A DNA stretch of 36,570 bases, taken from Betaproteobacteria bacterium (GTDB lineage: Bacteria; Pseudomonadota; Gammaproteobacteria; Burkholderiales; Burkholderiaceae_E). The translations under genes and the position numbers were made by a program. The stretch spans positions 1 through 36,570 of the forward strand of contig JAGWVN010000028.1 of assembly GCA_018970865.1 (NCBI GenBank), read 5' to 3'. Below, in pieces: positions 23,847 to 33,023 of this stretch. Below the pieces are notes generated by a model. The model worked only from the letters and a program-made list of their open reading frames with translations. It did not search any database and was not told where the DNA came from. Each line of letters begins with the position of its first letter. Position 1 is the stretch's first letter.

Positions 23847-26117
23847 GTGAGCAGTGACCAGGCCCAGCGGGCCCAGCCCCGACGGCCGAACCCCGGCGCG
23901 CCCAGGACGGGCGCTGCCGCCATCCGAGCGCTGCTGCTCGCGATCGTCCTCGTCCAGTGCCCTGTCGCGCGCGCTGCCGAGCCGCCGCCCGGCATCGCCG
24001 GCTCGTCCAATCAGATCACCCTCAATTTCCGCGAGGCCGAGATCGATGTGGTGGTGGCCGCGTTCAGCCATCTCATGGGCCGCGCCTTCATCGTCGATCC
24101 GAAGGTGCGCGGCAAGATGACCCTGGAGATCCCCAAGCCGGTCTCGCGCACCCAGGCCTATCAGCTGCTGCAGGCGCAGCTGCGCCTGCAGGGCTTCGCG
24201 CTGGTGGAGGCGGGCCAGACCGTGCGGGTGGTGCCCGAGGCCGATGCCAAGCTGCAGAACGGCCCGGTGGCCGCCGACCGGACCGAGCTGCCGGGGGGCG
24301 ATCAGATCGTCACGCAAATCTTCCGCCTGAGCTACGAATCGGCCTCCAACCTGGTGCCGGTGCTGCGCCCGCTGGTCGGCGCCAACAACCCCGTGACGGC
24401 CTACCCGAGCAACAACTCGCTGGTCATCACCGATTACGCCTCCAACCTGCAGCGCATCGGCAAGATCATCGCCAGCCTCGACAGCCCGTCCACCGGCGAG
24501 GTCGAGGTCATCCCGGTGCGTCATGGCCTCGCCACCGATCTCGCCACCTCGGTCACCCGCCTGCTCGACGACACGCAGCGCGCGGCCGCAGGCGCGCAGG
24601 TCGATCCCGGCCAGCGCATCACGGTGCTGGCCGATGCCCGGCTCAATTCCGTGCTGGTGCGCGCCGCCAGCCCGGCCCGGCTGAATCTGGCCAAGAGCCT
24701 CATCGCGCGTCTTGACCAGCCCAGCGAGCAGCCCGGCAATATCCGCGTGGTGTACCTGCGCAATGCCGAGGCGGTGCGTCTCGCGCAGGTGCTGCGCAGC
24801 GTGATCGCCGGGGATACCGGTGGCGGCACCGGCGTGGGTACCCTCGGGCAGGGGCTGGCGAGCCTGTCGCAGGGCACCGCCCTGCAGCCCGCGGGCACGG
24901 CGGGCGCGACGGCGCCAGGCGCCGCGCCCGGCAGCGCCATCACCGGCGCCACCAGCGGCACCGCCACGCCCGGCAGCACGCTGCCCGGCGCGGTGGCCCA
25001 CAACGTGGGCGGCGTGATCATCGCCGCCGATGCCGCCACCAACTCGCTGATCATCACCGCGCCCGAGCCGGTCTATCGCAACCTGCGCGCCGTCATCGAC
25101 CGGCTCGATTCCCGCCGCATGCAGGTCTACATCGAGTCGCTGATCGTCGAGGTGTCGGCCGAGCGCGCCGCCGAACTCGGCATCCAGTGGCAGTTCCTCA
25201 GCCAGAGCAGCGGCGGCGGCAATTCGGTGGTGGGCGGCACCAACCTGCCGGCGCGCAACAGCGGCGGCAACATCCTCGACGCCACCGCCAATGTGCTGGC
25301 GCTGGGCCAGGGCCTGAACCTGGGGCTGCTGCGCAGCGGCGCCATCGTGGGCAACCCCGGCGCCAGCGGCGGCATCTCGCCGGTCAATCTCGGTCTGCTC
25401 GCGCGCGCCCTCGAGAGCGGCGCCAATGCCAACATCCTGGCCACGCCCAATCTGCTCACGCTCGACAACGAGGAGGCACGGATCATCATCGGCCAGAATG
25501 TGCCCTTCATCACCGGCCAGTTCACCGCCACCGGCACTGGCGGGGCGGCGGTCAGCCCCTTCCAGACCATCGAGCGGCGCGATGTCGGCACCACGCTGCG
25601 GGTCAAGCCGCAGGTGTCCGAGGCCGGCACCATCCGCCTGCAGATCTTCCAGGAGGTCTCCAATGTGCAGGACCGCAGCCTCTCGGCGGGCCTGATCACC
25701 AACCGGCGGGCCATCGAGTCGAATGTGCTGGTCGATGACGGCCAGGTGGTGGTGCTCGGCGGACTCATCGAGGAGCGGGTGGAGGGCGGCACGAGCAAGG
25801 TGCCGGGGCTGGGCGACATCCCGGTGCTCGGGCAGCTCTTCCGCTACGACAACCGCAAGCGGGTCAAGACCAACCTGCTGGTGTTCCTGCGCCCGGTGGT
25901 GCTGCGTGACGCCAATGCGGCGCAAAGCCTCACCGCCGACCGCTACGACTACATGCGCACCCTGCAGGGCGACTCGCGCCTGCCGCCGCGCTGGCTGCTG
26001 CCCGACATGCCGCCGTCGGTGCTGCCTGCGATGCCGAAGCCCGCGGGCCCCTCGCCCCTGCCGCCGGGCGCGCCGGCCAGCCTGTCGCCCGACATCGACG
26101 GCGCCGCGCGCCGCTGA
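23847..26117 (+). CDS. gspD: Type II secretion outer-membrane secretin GspD
   Basis: A 756-residue secretin. A basic, unusually long leader and signal peptide (RALLLAIVLVQCPVARA) precede the N0 domain (TLNFREAEIDVVVAAFSHLM). N1 (FRLSYESASNLVPVLRPLVG), N2 (VEVIPVRHGLATDLA) and N3 (IRVVYLRNAEAVRLAQVL) follow. The secretin core runs from NILATPNLLTLDNEEARIII through VGTTLRVKPQVSEAG, VDDGQVVVLGGLIEE and VPGLGDIPVLGQLFRY to LLVFLRPVVLRD. N3 is split by a Gly/Ala/Thr-rich insert (about residues 322-385). The C-terminal tail is Pro-rich and has no obvious pilotin-binding segment. It forms the outer-membrane gate. The GTG at 23847 has GGAGG upstream. Confidence 0.97.
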   Translation: MSSDQAQRAQPRRPNPGAPRTGAAAIRALLLAIVLVQCPVARAAEPPPGIAGSSNQITLNFREAEIDVVVAAFSHLMGRAFIVDPKVRGKMTLEIPKPVSRTQAYQLLQAQLRLQGFALVEAGQTVRVVPEADAKLQNGPVAADRTELPGGDQIVTQIFRLSYESASNLVPVLRPLVGANNPVTAYPSNNSLVITDYASNLQRIGKIIASLDSPSTGEVEVIPVRHGLATDLATSVTRLLDDTQRAAAGAQVDPGQRITVLADARLNSVLVRAASPARLNLAKSLIARLDQPSEQPGNIRVVYLRNAEAVRLAQVLRSVIAGDTGGGTGVGTLGQGLASLSQGTALQPAGTAGATAPGAAPGSAITGATSGTATPGSTLPGAVAHNVGGVIIAADAATNSLIITAPEPVYRNLRAVIDRLDSRRMQVYIESLIVEVSAERAAELGIQWQFLSQSSGGGNSVVGGTNLPARNSGGNILDATANVLALGQGLNLGLLRSGAIVGNPGASGGISPVNLGLLARALESGANANILATPNLLTLDNEEARIIIGQNVPFITGQFTATGTGGAAVSPFQTIERRDVGTTLRVKPQVSEAGTIRLQIFQEVSNVQDRSLSAGLITNRRAIESNVLVDDGQVVVLGGLIEERVEGGTSKVPGLGDIPVLGQLFRYDNRKRVKTNLLVFLRPVVLRDANAAQSLTADRYDYMRTLQGDSRLPPRWLLPDMPPSVLPAMPKPAGPSPLPPGAPASLSPDIDGAARR

Positions 26118-26127
26118 GGCATCCGTC

Positions 26128-27567
26128 ATGGCCAGCGTCTCGCCTGCCCGCTATGTGCCCTATGGCTTTGCCCGCACTCACGGGGTGTTGGTGGCCGCCC
26201 AGTCGGGCGATGCGCTCGAGGTCTGGGTGGGCCCGCGCACGCCGCCCTCGGCGCTGGGCGAGCTTGCGCGCGTGCTGCCCTTCCGCCTGGTCACTGTGCG
26301 CAAGGACGAGGCGGAGCTTGCCGGCGCGATCTCGCGGGCCTATGCCCAGCAGGAGGGCTCGGCCGCGTCGGTGGTGGGCGAGGTCGAGAGCGATCTCGAT
26401 CTGTCGCGGGTGATGCAGGAGCTGCCCCGCATCGAAGACCTCCTCGAGACCGAGGACGATGCGCCGATCATCCGTATGATCAATGCGCTGCTCACGCAGG
26501 CCAGCCGCGATGGCGCCTCCGACATCCATGTGGAGCCCTTCGAGGGCTACTCGGTGGTGCGCTTCCGGGTCGACGGCACGCTGCGCGATGTGGTGCGTCC
26601 CCGCCGCGAGCTGCACGCGGCGCTCATCTCGCGCATCAAGATCCTGGCCCAGCTCGACATCGCCGAGAAGCGCCTGCCCCAGGACGGCCGGATCGCGCTG
26701 CGCATCGGCGGGCGCCCGATCGATGTGCGGGTGTCCACGCTGCCTACCGGCCACGGCGAGCGCGCGGTGCTGCGCCTGCTCGACAAGGAGGCCGGCCGCC
26801 TCGACCTCGGCCGCCTCGGCATGAGCGAACAGGCGCTTGCCGGTTTCGACCGCCTGGTGCGCCAGCCGCACGGCATCGTGCTGGTCACCGGGCCCACCGG
26901 CTCGGGCAAGACCACCACCCTGTACTCGGCGCTGGGCCGCCTGGATGCCGCCACCACCAACATCCTCACGGTGGAAGACCCGATCGAATACGACCTGGAC
27001 GGCATCGGCCAGACCCAGGTCAACGCGCGCATCGACATGAGCTTCGGCAAGGCGCTGCGCTCCATCCTGCGGCAGGATCCCGATGTGATCATGATCGGCG
27101 AGATCCGCGACCTGGAAACCGCCCAGATCGCGGTGCAGGCCTCGCTCACCGGGCATCTGGTGCTGGCCACGCTGCACACCAACGATTCGGTGTCGGCGGT
27201 CACCCGCCTGATCGACATGGGGGTCGAGCCTTTCCTGCTGTCGTCTTCCCTGCTCGGCGTGGTGGCGCAACGGCTGGTGCGCAAGCTGTGCCTGCAGTGC
27301 CGCCAGCCCGACCCGGTTGCCGGCGGCTGGCGTGCCGCCGGGTGTCTGGCCTGCAACCGCAGCGGCTATGCCGGCCGCACCGGCGTCTACGAGCTGCTGG
27401 CCATCGACGACACGCTGCGCGCGCTCATTCACCGCAATGCCGCCGAGTCCGAACTGCGCGCCGCGGCCCTGGCCGCGGGCATGGTGGCCATGCGCGAGGA
27501 CGGCCAGCGCTGGGTGCGGCAGGGCATCACCTCGGCCGACGAAGTGGTGCGGGTCACCCGCGACTGA
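26128..27567 (+). CDS. gspE: Type II secretion ATPase GspE
   Basis: A 479-residue assembly ATPase. The N1 region binds GspL. The N2 domain includes ASDIHVEPFEGYSVVRFRVD. The ATPase core has Walker A GPTGSGKTTTL (Lys261), the Asp box around LTVEDPIEYDLDGIGQTQV, Walker B VIMIGEIRD and the His box HLVLATLHTNDS. The zinc motif is C388-x2-C391-x14-C406-x2-C409, with a much shorter loop than the roughly 30 residues usual in GspE. It powers pseudopilus growth from the cytoplasmic face. The ATG at 26128 starts 10 bases after gspD. Its TGA shares a base with the gspF ATG (TGATG). Confidence 0.97.
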   Translation: MASVSPARYVPYGFARTHGVLVAAQSGDALEVWVGPRTPPSALGELARVLPFRLVTVRKDEAELAGAISRAYAQQEGSAASVVGEVESDLDLSRVMQELPRIEDLLETEDDAPIIRMINALLTQASRDGASDIHVEPFEGYSVVRFRVDGTLRDVVRPRRELHAALISRIKILAQLDIAEKRLPQDGRIALRIGGRPIDVRVSTLPTGHGERAVLRLLDKEAGRLDLGRLGMSEQALAGFDRLVRQPHGIVLVTGPTGSGKTTTLYSALGRLDAATTNILTVEDPIEYDLDGIGQTQVNARIDMSFGKALRSILRQDPDVIMIGEIRDLETAQIAVQASLTGHLVLATLHTNDSVSAVTRLIDMGVEPFLLSSSLLGVVAQRLVRKLCLQCRQPDPVAGGWRAAGCLACNRSGYAGRTGVYELLAIDDTLRALIHRNAAESELRAAALAAGMVAMREDGQRWVRQGITSADEVVRVTRD

Positions 27568-28775
27568 TGGCCGCCTTCCGATTCGAGGCGGCCGACGCGG
27601 CCGGACTGCTCGAGCGCGGCGTGATCGACGCCGACTCGGCGCGCCATGCCCGCAGCCTGCTGCGCGAGCGCGCGCTGTTCCCGCTGGAGGTGACGCCGGT
27701 GGGGGCGCCCGCCGCCGGCAGCGCGGCCCTGCCGGGCGGACGCCTGCGCAGCGCCGATCTCACCCTGGCCACCCGGCAGCTCGCCAGTCTCCTGGCGGCG
27801 CGGCTCACCCTCGAGCAGGCGCTGGGCGCGGTGATCGAACAGGCCGATCGCGCGGTGGTGCGCGAGCGCTTCGCGGCGGTGCGCAGCGAGGTGGTGGCAG
27901 GCCAGACCTTCAGTCAGGCGCTGGCCCGCTATCCGCGCGACTTCCCCGAGATCTACCGCGCGCTGGTCGCCGCGGGCGAGGCCTCCGGCGACCTGTCGGT
28001 GGTGATGGCGCGGCTGGCCGACCATGTCGAGTCGCGGGCCGCGCTGGCGCAGCGGGTGGGGCTGGCGTTCGTCTATCCCGCCATCGTCACCCTGGTGGCT
28101 GCCGGCGTGATCGCCGCGCTGCTCGCCTATGTGGTGCCGCAGGTGATCGGCGTGTTCGCGCAGAGCCGGCAGAAGCTGCCGATGCTCACCGTGGGCCTGA
28201 TCGCGCTCTCGGACTTCGTTCGTCACTGGGGCTGGGCGCTGCTGCTGGCGGCCGCCGCCGGCGGCTTCAGCTTCGCCTCGGCGCTGCGCTCGCCCTCGTT
28301 CCGGCTGGCCTGGCACCGGCGGGTGCTGGCGCTGCCGCTGGTCGGCCGGCTGGTGCGCGGCGTGAACACCTCGCGCTTTGCGTCGACGCTGGCCATCCTG
28401 AGCGCCAGTGGCGTGCCGCTGATCCGGGCGCTGGAGGCCGGCGCGCTCACCCTCTCCAACGAGGCGATGCGGGTCAATGTGGTCGATGCGATCGCGCGGG
28501 TGCGCGAAGGCGCGTCGCTGTCGCGGGCGCTGGCTGCGGGCGGATGCTTCCCGCCACTGATGCTGCACATGATCGCCAGCGGCGAGGCCACCGGTCACCT
28601 TGCCGAGATGCTCGAGCGCACCGCCGCCACCCTCGCCGGCGAGACCGAGCGCCGCGCGCTTGCGCTCACCGGCATCCTCGAGCCCCTGCTGATCCTGCTC
28701 ATGGGCGGGGTGGTGCTGCTGATCGTGCTGGCGGTGCTGCTGCCGGTGATCGAGATCAACCAGCTGGTGCGCTGA
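27567..28775 (+). CDS. gspF: Type II secretion inner-membrane protein GspF
   Basis: A 402-residue polytopic platform protein with two related halves. Each half has a cytoplasmic four-helix domain (LATRQLASLLAARLTLEQAL and FASTLAILSASGVPLIRALE) and the family's ALVAAGEASGDL / LHMIASGEATGHLAEML element. Three membrane segments are visible, the last LLILLMGGVVLLIVLAVLLP near the end. Length matches typical GspF. It couples GspE movement to pseudopilus assembly. TGATG junctions join it to gspE before and to the DUF1232 gene after. Confidence 0.96.
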   Translation: MAAFRFEAADAAGLLERGVIDADSARHARSLLRERALFPLEVTPVGAPAAGSAALPGGRLRSADLTLATRQLASLLAARLTLEQALGAVIEQADRAVVRERFAAVRSEVVAGQTFSQALARYPRDFPEIYRALVAAGEASGDLSVVMARLADHVESRAALAQRVGLAFVYPAIVTLVAAGVIAALLAYVVPQVIGVFAQSRQKLPMLTVGLIALSDFVRHWGWALLLAAAAGGFSFASALRSPSFRLAWHRRVLALPLVGRLVRGVNTSRFASTLAILSASGVPLIRALEAGALTLSNEAMRVNVVDAIARVREGASLSRALAAGGCFPPLMLHMIASGEATGHLAEMLERTAATLAGETERRALALTGILEPLLILLMGGVVLLIVLAVLLPVIEINQLVR

Positions 28776-29284
28776 TGGGCCTGCTGCGCCTTCGCCGCAT
28801 GTTCCGCGCCGCCGGTCGCGACGCGCTGATCGTGTTCTTCGCGATCCGCGACCCGCGCACGCCTCGCCGACTCAAGCTGGCCGCCGTGGCGGCGCTGGCC
28901 TGGATCTTCTCGCCGGTGGATCCCCTGCCGGATCTCCCGCTGATCGGCTGGGTCGATGACCTGCTGGTGTTCAGCGTGGCCCTGCCGCTGATCCTGCGCA
29001 AGCTGCCGGCGCCGGTGCTGATGAGCGCGGTGGCCCGGGCCGACCAGGTGATCGCGCTCTGGGGCCTGGTGCCGGGCGGCGGCACGCCCGGCGGTCAGGA
29101 TTCGGCGCAAGGTGCCGCGCAGGCAAGGCGTGGCGATCCGACGGGCCCGGGCAGGCGCGCCGCTCGCGCCCGGGCGTCGGGTGACCCGGCCCGGGCGGGC
29201 AAGGCGGCCGCCGCGAGCGCCCCGGGCACGGGCCGCGCCGGCGCCGCAGGGCGGCGCGCTCACAGACGCAGCGGGCCCGCGTAG
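28775..29284 (+). CDS. DUF1232/YkvA-like small membrane protein with basic low-complexity tail
   Basis: A 169-residue protein. Residues ~12-80 match the DUF1232 (YkvA) pattern: FFAIRDPRTPRRLKLAAVAA, then WIFSPVDPLPDLPLIGWVDD, then LLVFSVALPLILRKLP. The last ~65 residues are an Ala/Arg/Gly-rich, probably disordered tail. No biochemical role is firmly known for the family. It is translationally coupled to gspF (TGATG), but there is no reason to think it belongs to the secretion machine. Its end overlaps the convergent AttH-like gene by 25 bases. Confidence 0.8.
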   Translation: MGLLRLRRMFRAAGRDALIVFFAIRDPRTPRRLKLAAVAALAWIFSPVDPLPDLPLIGWVDDLLVFSVALPLILRKLPAPVLMSAVARADQVIALWGLVPGGGTPGGQDSAQGAAQARRGDPTGPGRRAARARASGDPARAGKAAAASAPGTGRAGAAGRRAHRRSGPA

Positions 29285-30402
29285 CCGGTCAGCTCCAGGT
29301 AGCCGCGCCCGGTCTCCCGTCCGGCCTCGAACACCCGCACTGCCCCTTCCCAGTAGTGGCCACCGGTGCTGGCGCGGGCATCGAGCTCCTGATCGTCCAG
29401 CAGCGGTTCGAGCTGCAGCGTCCGGTCGCCGACCCGCAGCCGCATGGCCACCGGATAGTTGCCCGCGCTGCGGCTGGAACGCCAGTGGCGCAGGGGCTCG
29501 AAGCGCACCGCTGGCGCCCGATCGAGGCCGGCCTTGCCGGCGGCCGGCGCGCCGGTTGCGCCCACGGCCGTGTCGCCCGCGGGCAGCCAGCGGGCGTGCT
29601 GCCAGATCTCGCCGCCATCGTCGGCGCGGATGCGGAAGGCCATCAGCGCGCTGCCGTCGTCGAAGTTCAGGCCGACCCAGTCCCAGCCCACCGCGCGCGG
29701 ATCGAGCACCTCGGAGGACCATTCGTGATCGAGCCAGGCAAGGCCCTGCTCGACCGCGCGCGAGCGGCCTGCGATGACCACCTCGCCCTGCACCGCGAGG
29801 CGCGGCCGGCTGTAGTAGTGGCTGGCCTGCGCCGGCTGCGGCCCCTTGCGGGAATAGCCGTTGTCGCCTTGCGGCTGCGGGGCGGCGGCCGGCGTGAAGC
29901 TCAGGGCGAGACGGAAGTCGCGGGCCTCGATGCGGGTTCGGTAGCGGTCGTCGGCATCGCGCGACAGCTGCCATCGACCGAGGCTCAGGTCGGTGTCGGT
30001 CTGGCTGGCCTGCGCGAGCCCGAAGCCGGCGCGGGCGCTGAGCTGATCATGGCGCAGGCGGCCGTGCGCCGGATCGGCGATCGCGGCATGGGCCAGCAGC
30101 AACTGGTGCGGCGCGAAGCGGCTGGGATTGCCGGGGGGATGTCGCGTGCGGCTGCGAAAGAAGGTCACCTGCACCCCGAACGGCTGGCCGGCGAGGCGCA
30201 GCCAGCCGGTCAGGTACCACCACTCGGTCCGGAACTCGGGATGGGCGCCGTGGTCGCGCGGAAATCGCAGTGGCCGGCCCGGGAGCACCGGCGCGAACGC
30301 GGGCTCGTCGGCGGGGTTCGGCGCGGCGACTGATCCGGCAGGCAGCGCCAGCCCGCTCGAGCCGGCTGCGAGCACGAGCCTGCGCCGGGCCAGGCGCGGC
30401 AT
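29260..30402 (-). CDS. Exported CrtC/AttH family lipocalin-like protein
   Basis: A 380-residue protein. The N-terminus RLARRRLVLAAGSSGLALPA is a Tat-like signal (two Arg before a hydrophobic stretch). The mature part carries family landmarks HPEFRTEWWYLTGWL, VQVTFFRSRTRH, LLLAHAAIADP, SHYYSRPRL, WLDHEWSSEVLDP, GWDWVGLNFDDGSALMAFRI and YWEGAVRVFE. These define the two-lobed lipocalin-like CrtC/AttH group (carotenoid 1,2-hydratase relatives). AttH proteins are encoded with an ABC exporter, as here: the ATG shares a base with the permease stop (TGATG). It probably works in the periplasm on a lipid or hydrophobic product handled by that transporter. No carotenoid genes are nearby, so carotenoid hydration is unlikely. 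Confidence 0.85.
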   Translation of the reverse strand: MPRLARRRLVLAAGSSGLALPAGSVAAPNPADEPAFAPVLPGRPLRFPRDHGAHPEFRTEWWYLTGWLRLAGQPFGVQVTFFRSRTRHPPGNPSRFAPHQLLLAHAAIADPAHGRLRHDQLSARAGFGLAQASQTDTDLSLGRWQLSRDADDRYRTRIEARDFRLALSFTPAAAPQPQGDNGYSRKGPQPAQASHYYSRPRLAVQGEVVIAGRSRAVEQGLAWLDHEWSSEVLDPRAVGWDWVGLNFDDGSALMAFRIRADDGGEIWQHARWLPAGDTAVGATGAPAAGKAGLDRAPAVRFEPLRHWRSSRSAGNYPVAMRLRVGDRTLQLEPLLDDQELDARASTGGHYWEGAVRVFEAGRETGRGYLELTGYAGPLRL

Positions 30403-33023
30403 CACCAGTCCTCCCGCACGGCGCGCACCGGCGATTCGCCGGCCGCGCTGCGGGCGGCGAGCACCGCGGCCAGCACCCCGAGCGCGATCAGCCCGAGCGC
30501 GCTCGCGCCGAGCAGTCCCCAGGGCCAGTGCATGTCCATGGTCCAGTGGAAGGACTGCGGGTTGACCCGGTGCACCAGCACCGCGGCGATGGCCGCGCCC
30601 AGGGCGCCGCCCCAGCCCACGCCGATGGCCACCAGCAGGCCGGATTCCAGGGCGAACACCTGGATGATCCGCGTCCGGGTCACGCCGAGGTGGCGCAGCA
30701 TGCCGAACTCTCGGGCCCGCGCCAGCGCCTGACCGGCATAGGTGGCGGCCACGCCGAACAGACCGACGCCGATCGCGATGGCTTCCAGCACATAGGTGAC
30801 CGCGAAGCTGCGATCGAACACCCGCATCGACAGGCTGCGGATCTCGCCGGCGCTTCGCCAGTCCATCGCTGTCAGGGCCGGCAGCGCCGAGCGGATGCGG
30901 CCGAGCACCTCGGCCGGGTCGGCGCCCGGCGCGAGGCTGATCGCCACATCGTTGGCGCTGTGATCCCCGGTGAGCGCGACATAGTCGTCGCGGGCGAGAA
31001 CGACGGCGCCGTGCTGCCGGGCATAGTCGCGCCAGACCCCGGCCACCCGCAGCGCCACCGGCTCGCCGCCCAGCGGCAGGCTCACCCGGGAACCCGGCTG
31101 CCAGCCGTAGAGATCGACCATGGCCTCGCTCACCCAAACCGGGCGCTCGCCCGGCGGCACGGCGATCGCGGGACCAGTGAGCGGCAGCAGGCGGGCGGCC
31201 TGCCCGGGATCGAGCGGGCGCGAGAGCACCGCCACCGGGGGGCGTTGCGCATCAAGCAGCAGGTCCTGGCTGCGCAGCAGTTCCACCCGCGCCACGCCCG
31301 GCAACCCGGCAAGGCGCGCCTGCAGCGCCGGCGTGAGGGCGGCCGAGGCGCCCTGGCTGCCGGCGCGGCCGTAGAGATCGGCGGGCAGCACGGTGCGCAG
31401 CCAGTCGGCCACCGAGTGCCGGAAGCTGTCGACCATGATTGCCATCGCGCTCGACAGCGCGAAGCTCGCCACCACACCCGAGAGCGCGACCGCTGCCGCC
31501 CCCGGCGCCCGGCGCAGCCGCTGCAGCGCCAGCCAGGCCCCGGGGACGCCCCAGAGCGCCGGCGTGGCGGCGTCGAGCGCCCGGGCGAGCAGCGCCGTGA
31601 CCGGGCCCACCACCAGGATGCCGGCGAACAGCCAGCAGGCGATCGCGGCGTAGGCGGCCACGGGCAGGCCCTGCCACGCGGGCAGCGCGATCAGCAGCCC
31701 GCCGATCAGCGCGAGCGCGCCCGCGGCGGCCGCCGCGCGATGACGCCCGCCGAGGACCCTGCGGCGCCCCGCGCGCGGGCCAGCGCCGTCGGCCTCCTCG
31801 TCAGCGCCATGGCGGATGGCCCTTGCCGGCGCCATCCGCATCACGCGCAGCGCGGGCGCGAGCCCGCTGGCCAGCGCGGTGACCAGGCCAAGCAGCGCGT
31901 AGCCGGCGACCACGGCGGGCTCGGTGGCGAGCGCCACCCGGGCGCCGCTGAAGTAGCCGCCGCCAAGATCGCTGCCCATCGTGCCCAGCAGCAGCGCGGC
32001 CAGCCCCAGTCCGGTGACCACCCCCAGCGCCGCGCCCGCCACACCGAGCAGGGCCGCCTGCGCCATCACGCTGGCCAGCGCCCAGCGTGGTGGCGCGCCG
32101 AGCATGGCCAGCAGCGCCAGCACCGGCGCCTGGCGGGCCGTGGCCAGCGCGACCGTGGCATGGACGATGAAACCTCCGGTGAGCAGGGCAACCAGCGCCA
32201 GCACGGAGAGATTGACCCGGTAGGCCCGCGACAGGTTCGACATCCGCTGGCTGCCGGCCTGCGGCGTGCTCCAGATCGCGTCGGCAGGCAGGCGTTCGGA
32301 CCAGCGCGCGCCGGTCGGCCCGGCCGCGCCGTCGTCGCCCAGTCGCAGGTCGATTCGAGAGATTCGCCCGAGCCAGCCCAGGCGCCACTGCAGGGCGCCG
32401 ATGTCCATCACCGCCAGCCGCTGGCCCGGCGCGGCCCCCGGGATGCTGCCGGCCACCCGCAGCCGCAGCCGCTGGGCGCCCGAGCTCGCCTCGATCGCAT
32501 CGCCGGCGCGCACGCCCCAGTGAGCCTGGGCCGCAGCCGACAGGAACAGCGCGTCGGCCTCGAACAGGCGCGAGGCCGACCCCTCGTCCGTGACGGCCGG
32601 CAGCAGACCGGGCGTGACCTCGGCGGCGCGCATGGGATCGATGCCAAGCACCTTGAGCGTCTTGCCGCCGACGCTCAGTTGGGTCTCGATCACCGGACTG
32701 GCCGCCGCGATGGCGGGGTCGGCGAGCAGTTGCGGGTAGAGCGCTTCGTCGATGCCGGCGCCTCGCGCCGACACCGTGGCATGCGCCTCGCCGTTGACCA
32801 CGGCGAGGGCCTGGCCGAACTCCGCGACGGCGCTGCGGTTCACGAGATCGATGGCCAGGCCGAGCGCGACGCCGATCGCGATCGCCAGCACCGCGATGCC
32901 CAGGCGGCCCGGCTGGGCCCGCCACTGGCCGGCGAGCAGCCAGGCCAGGAGGCTGGCTCGCGCCCGCCAGCGCCCGCCAGCGCGAGGCGCCGCGGCCTCA
33001 GCCGGGGCGCAGGATGCCGTCAT
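30402..33023 (-). CDS. Large FtsX/MacB-type ABC transporter permease (AttF-AttG-like in one chain)
   Basis: An 873-residue permease. A first membrane helix (LGIAVLAIAIGVALGLAIDL) is followed by a ~200-residue periplasmic domain with VIETQLSVGGKTLKVLGIDP. An FtsX-type helical block includes LSVLALVALLTGGFIVHATV. Central helices and a second first-helix-like segment (VALSGVVASFALSSAMAIMV) follow. A second periplasmic domain and a final FtsX block (YVLEAIAIGVGLFGVAATYA, ending PVRAVREDW) complete it. This duplicated layout equals two MacB-like permeases joined, as in transporters of the LolCE/AttFG type that move lipids or lipoproteins across or out of the inner membrane. The ATG at 33023 lies inside the ATPase gene (26-base overlap). 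Substrate is unknown. Confidence 0.88.
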   Translation of the reverse strand: MTASCAPAEAAAPRAGGRWRARASLLAWLLAGQWRAQPGRLGIAVLAIAIGVALGLAIDLVNRSAVAEFGQALAVVNGEAHATVSARGAGIDEALYPQLLADPAIAAASPVIETQLSVGGKTLKVLGIDPMRAAEVTPGLLPAVTDEGSASRLFEADALFLSAAAQAHWGVRAGDAIEASSGAQRLRLRVAGSIPGAAPGQRLAVMDIGALQWRLGWLGRISRIDLRLGDDGAAGPTGARWSERLPADAIWSTPQAGSQRMSNLSRAYRVNLSVLALVALLTGGFIVHATVALATARQAPVLALLAMLGAPPRWALASVMAQAALLGVAGAALGVVTGLGLAALLLGTMGSDLGGGYFSGARVALATEPAVVAGYALLGLVTALASGLAPALRVMRMAPARAIRHGADEEADGAGPRAGRRRVLGGRHRAAAAAGALALIGGLLIALPAWQGLPVAAYAAIACWLFAGILVVGPVTALLARALDAATPALWGVPGAWLALQRLRRAPGAAAVALSGVVASFALSSAMAIMVDSFRHSVADWLRTVLPADLYGRAGSQGASAALTPALQARLAGLPGVARVELLRSQDLLLDAQRPPVAVLSRPLDPGQAARLLPLTGPAIAVPPGERPVWVSEAMVDLYGWQPGSRVSLPLGGEPVALRVAGVWRDYARQHGAVVLARDDYVALTGDHSANDVAISLAPGADPAEVLGRIRSALPALTAMDWRSAGEIRSLSMRVFDRSFAVTYVLEAIAIGVGLFGVAATYAGQALARAREFGMLRHLGVTRTRIIQVFALESGLLVAIGVGWGGALGAAIAAVLVHRVNPQSFHWTMDMHWPWGLLGASALGLIALGVLAAVLAARSAAGESPVRAVREDW

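Noticed and set aside
23826-26129. Leftward open frame of 767 codons opposite gspD
   Set aside because: Shadow of gspD caused by GC-rich codon use; low-complexity product and no domain.
29260-30402. Carotenoid 1,2-hydratase (CrtC) of a carotenoid pathway
   Set aside because: No other carotenoid gene is present; the ABC-transporter neighbours fit the AttH branch of the family better.
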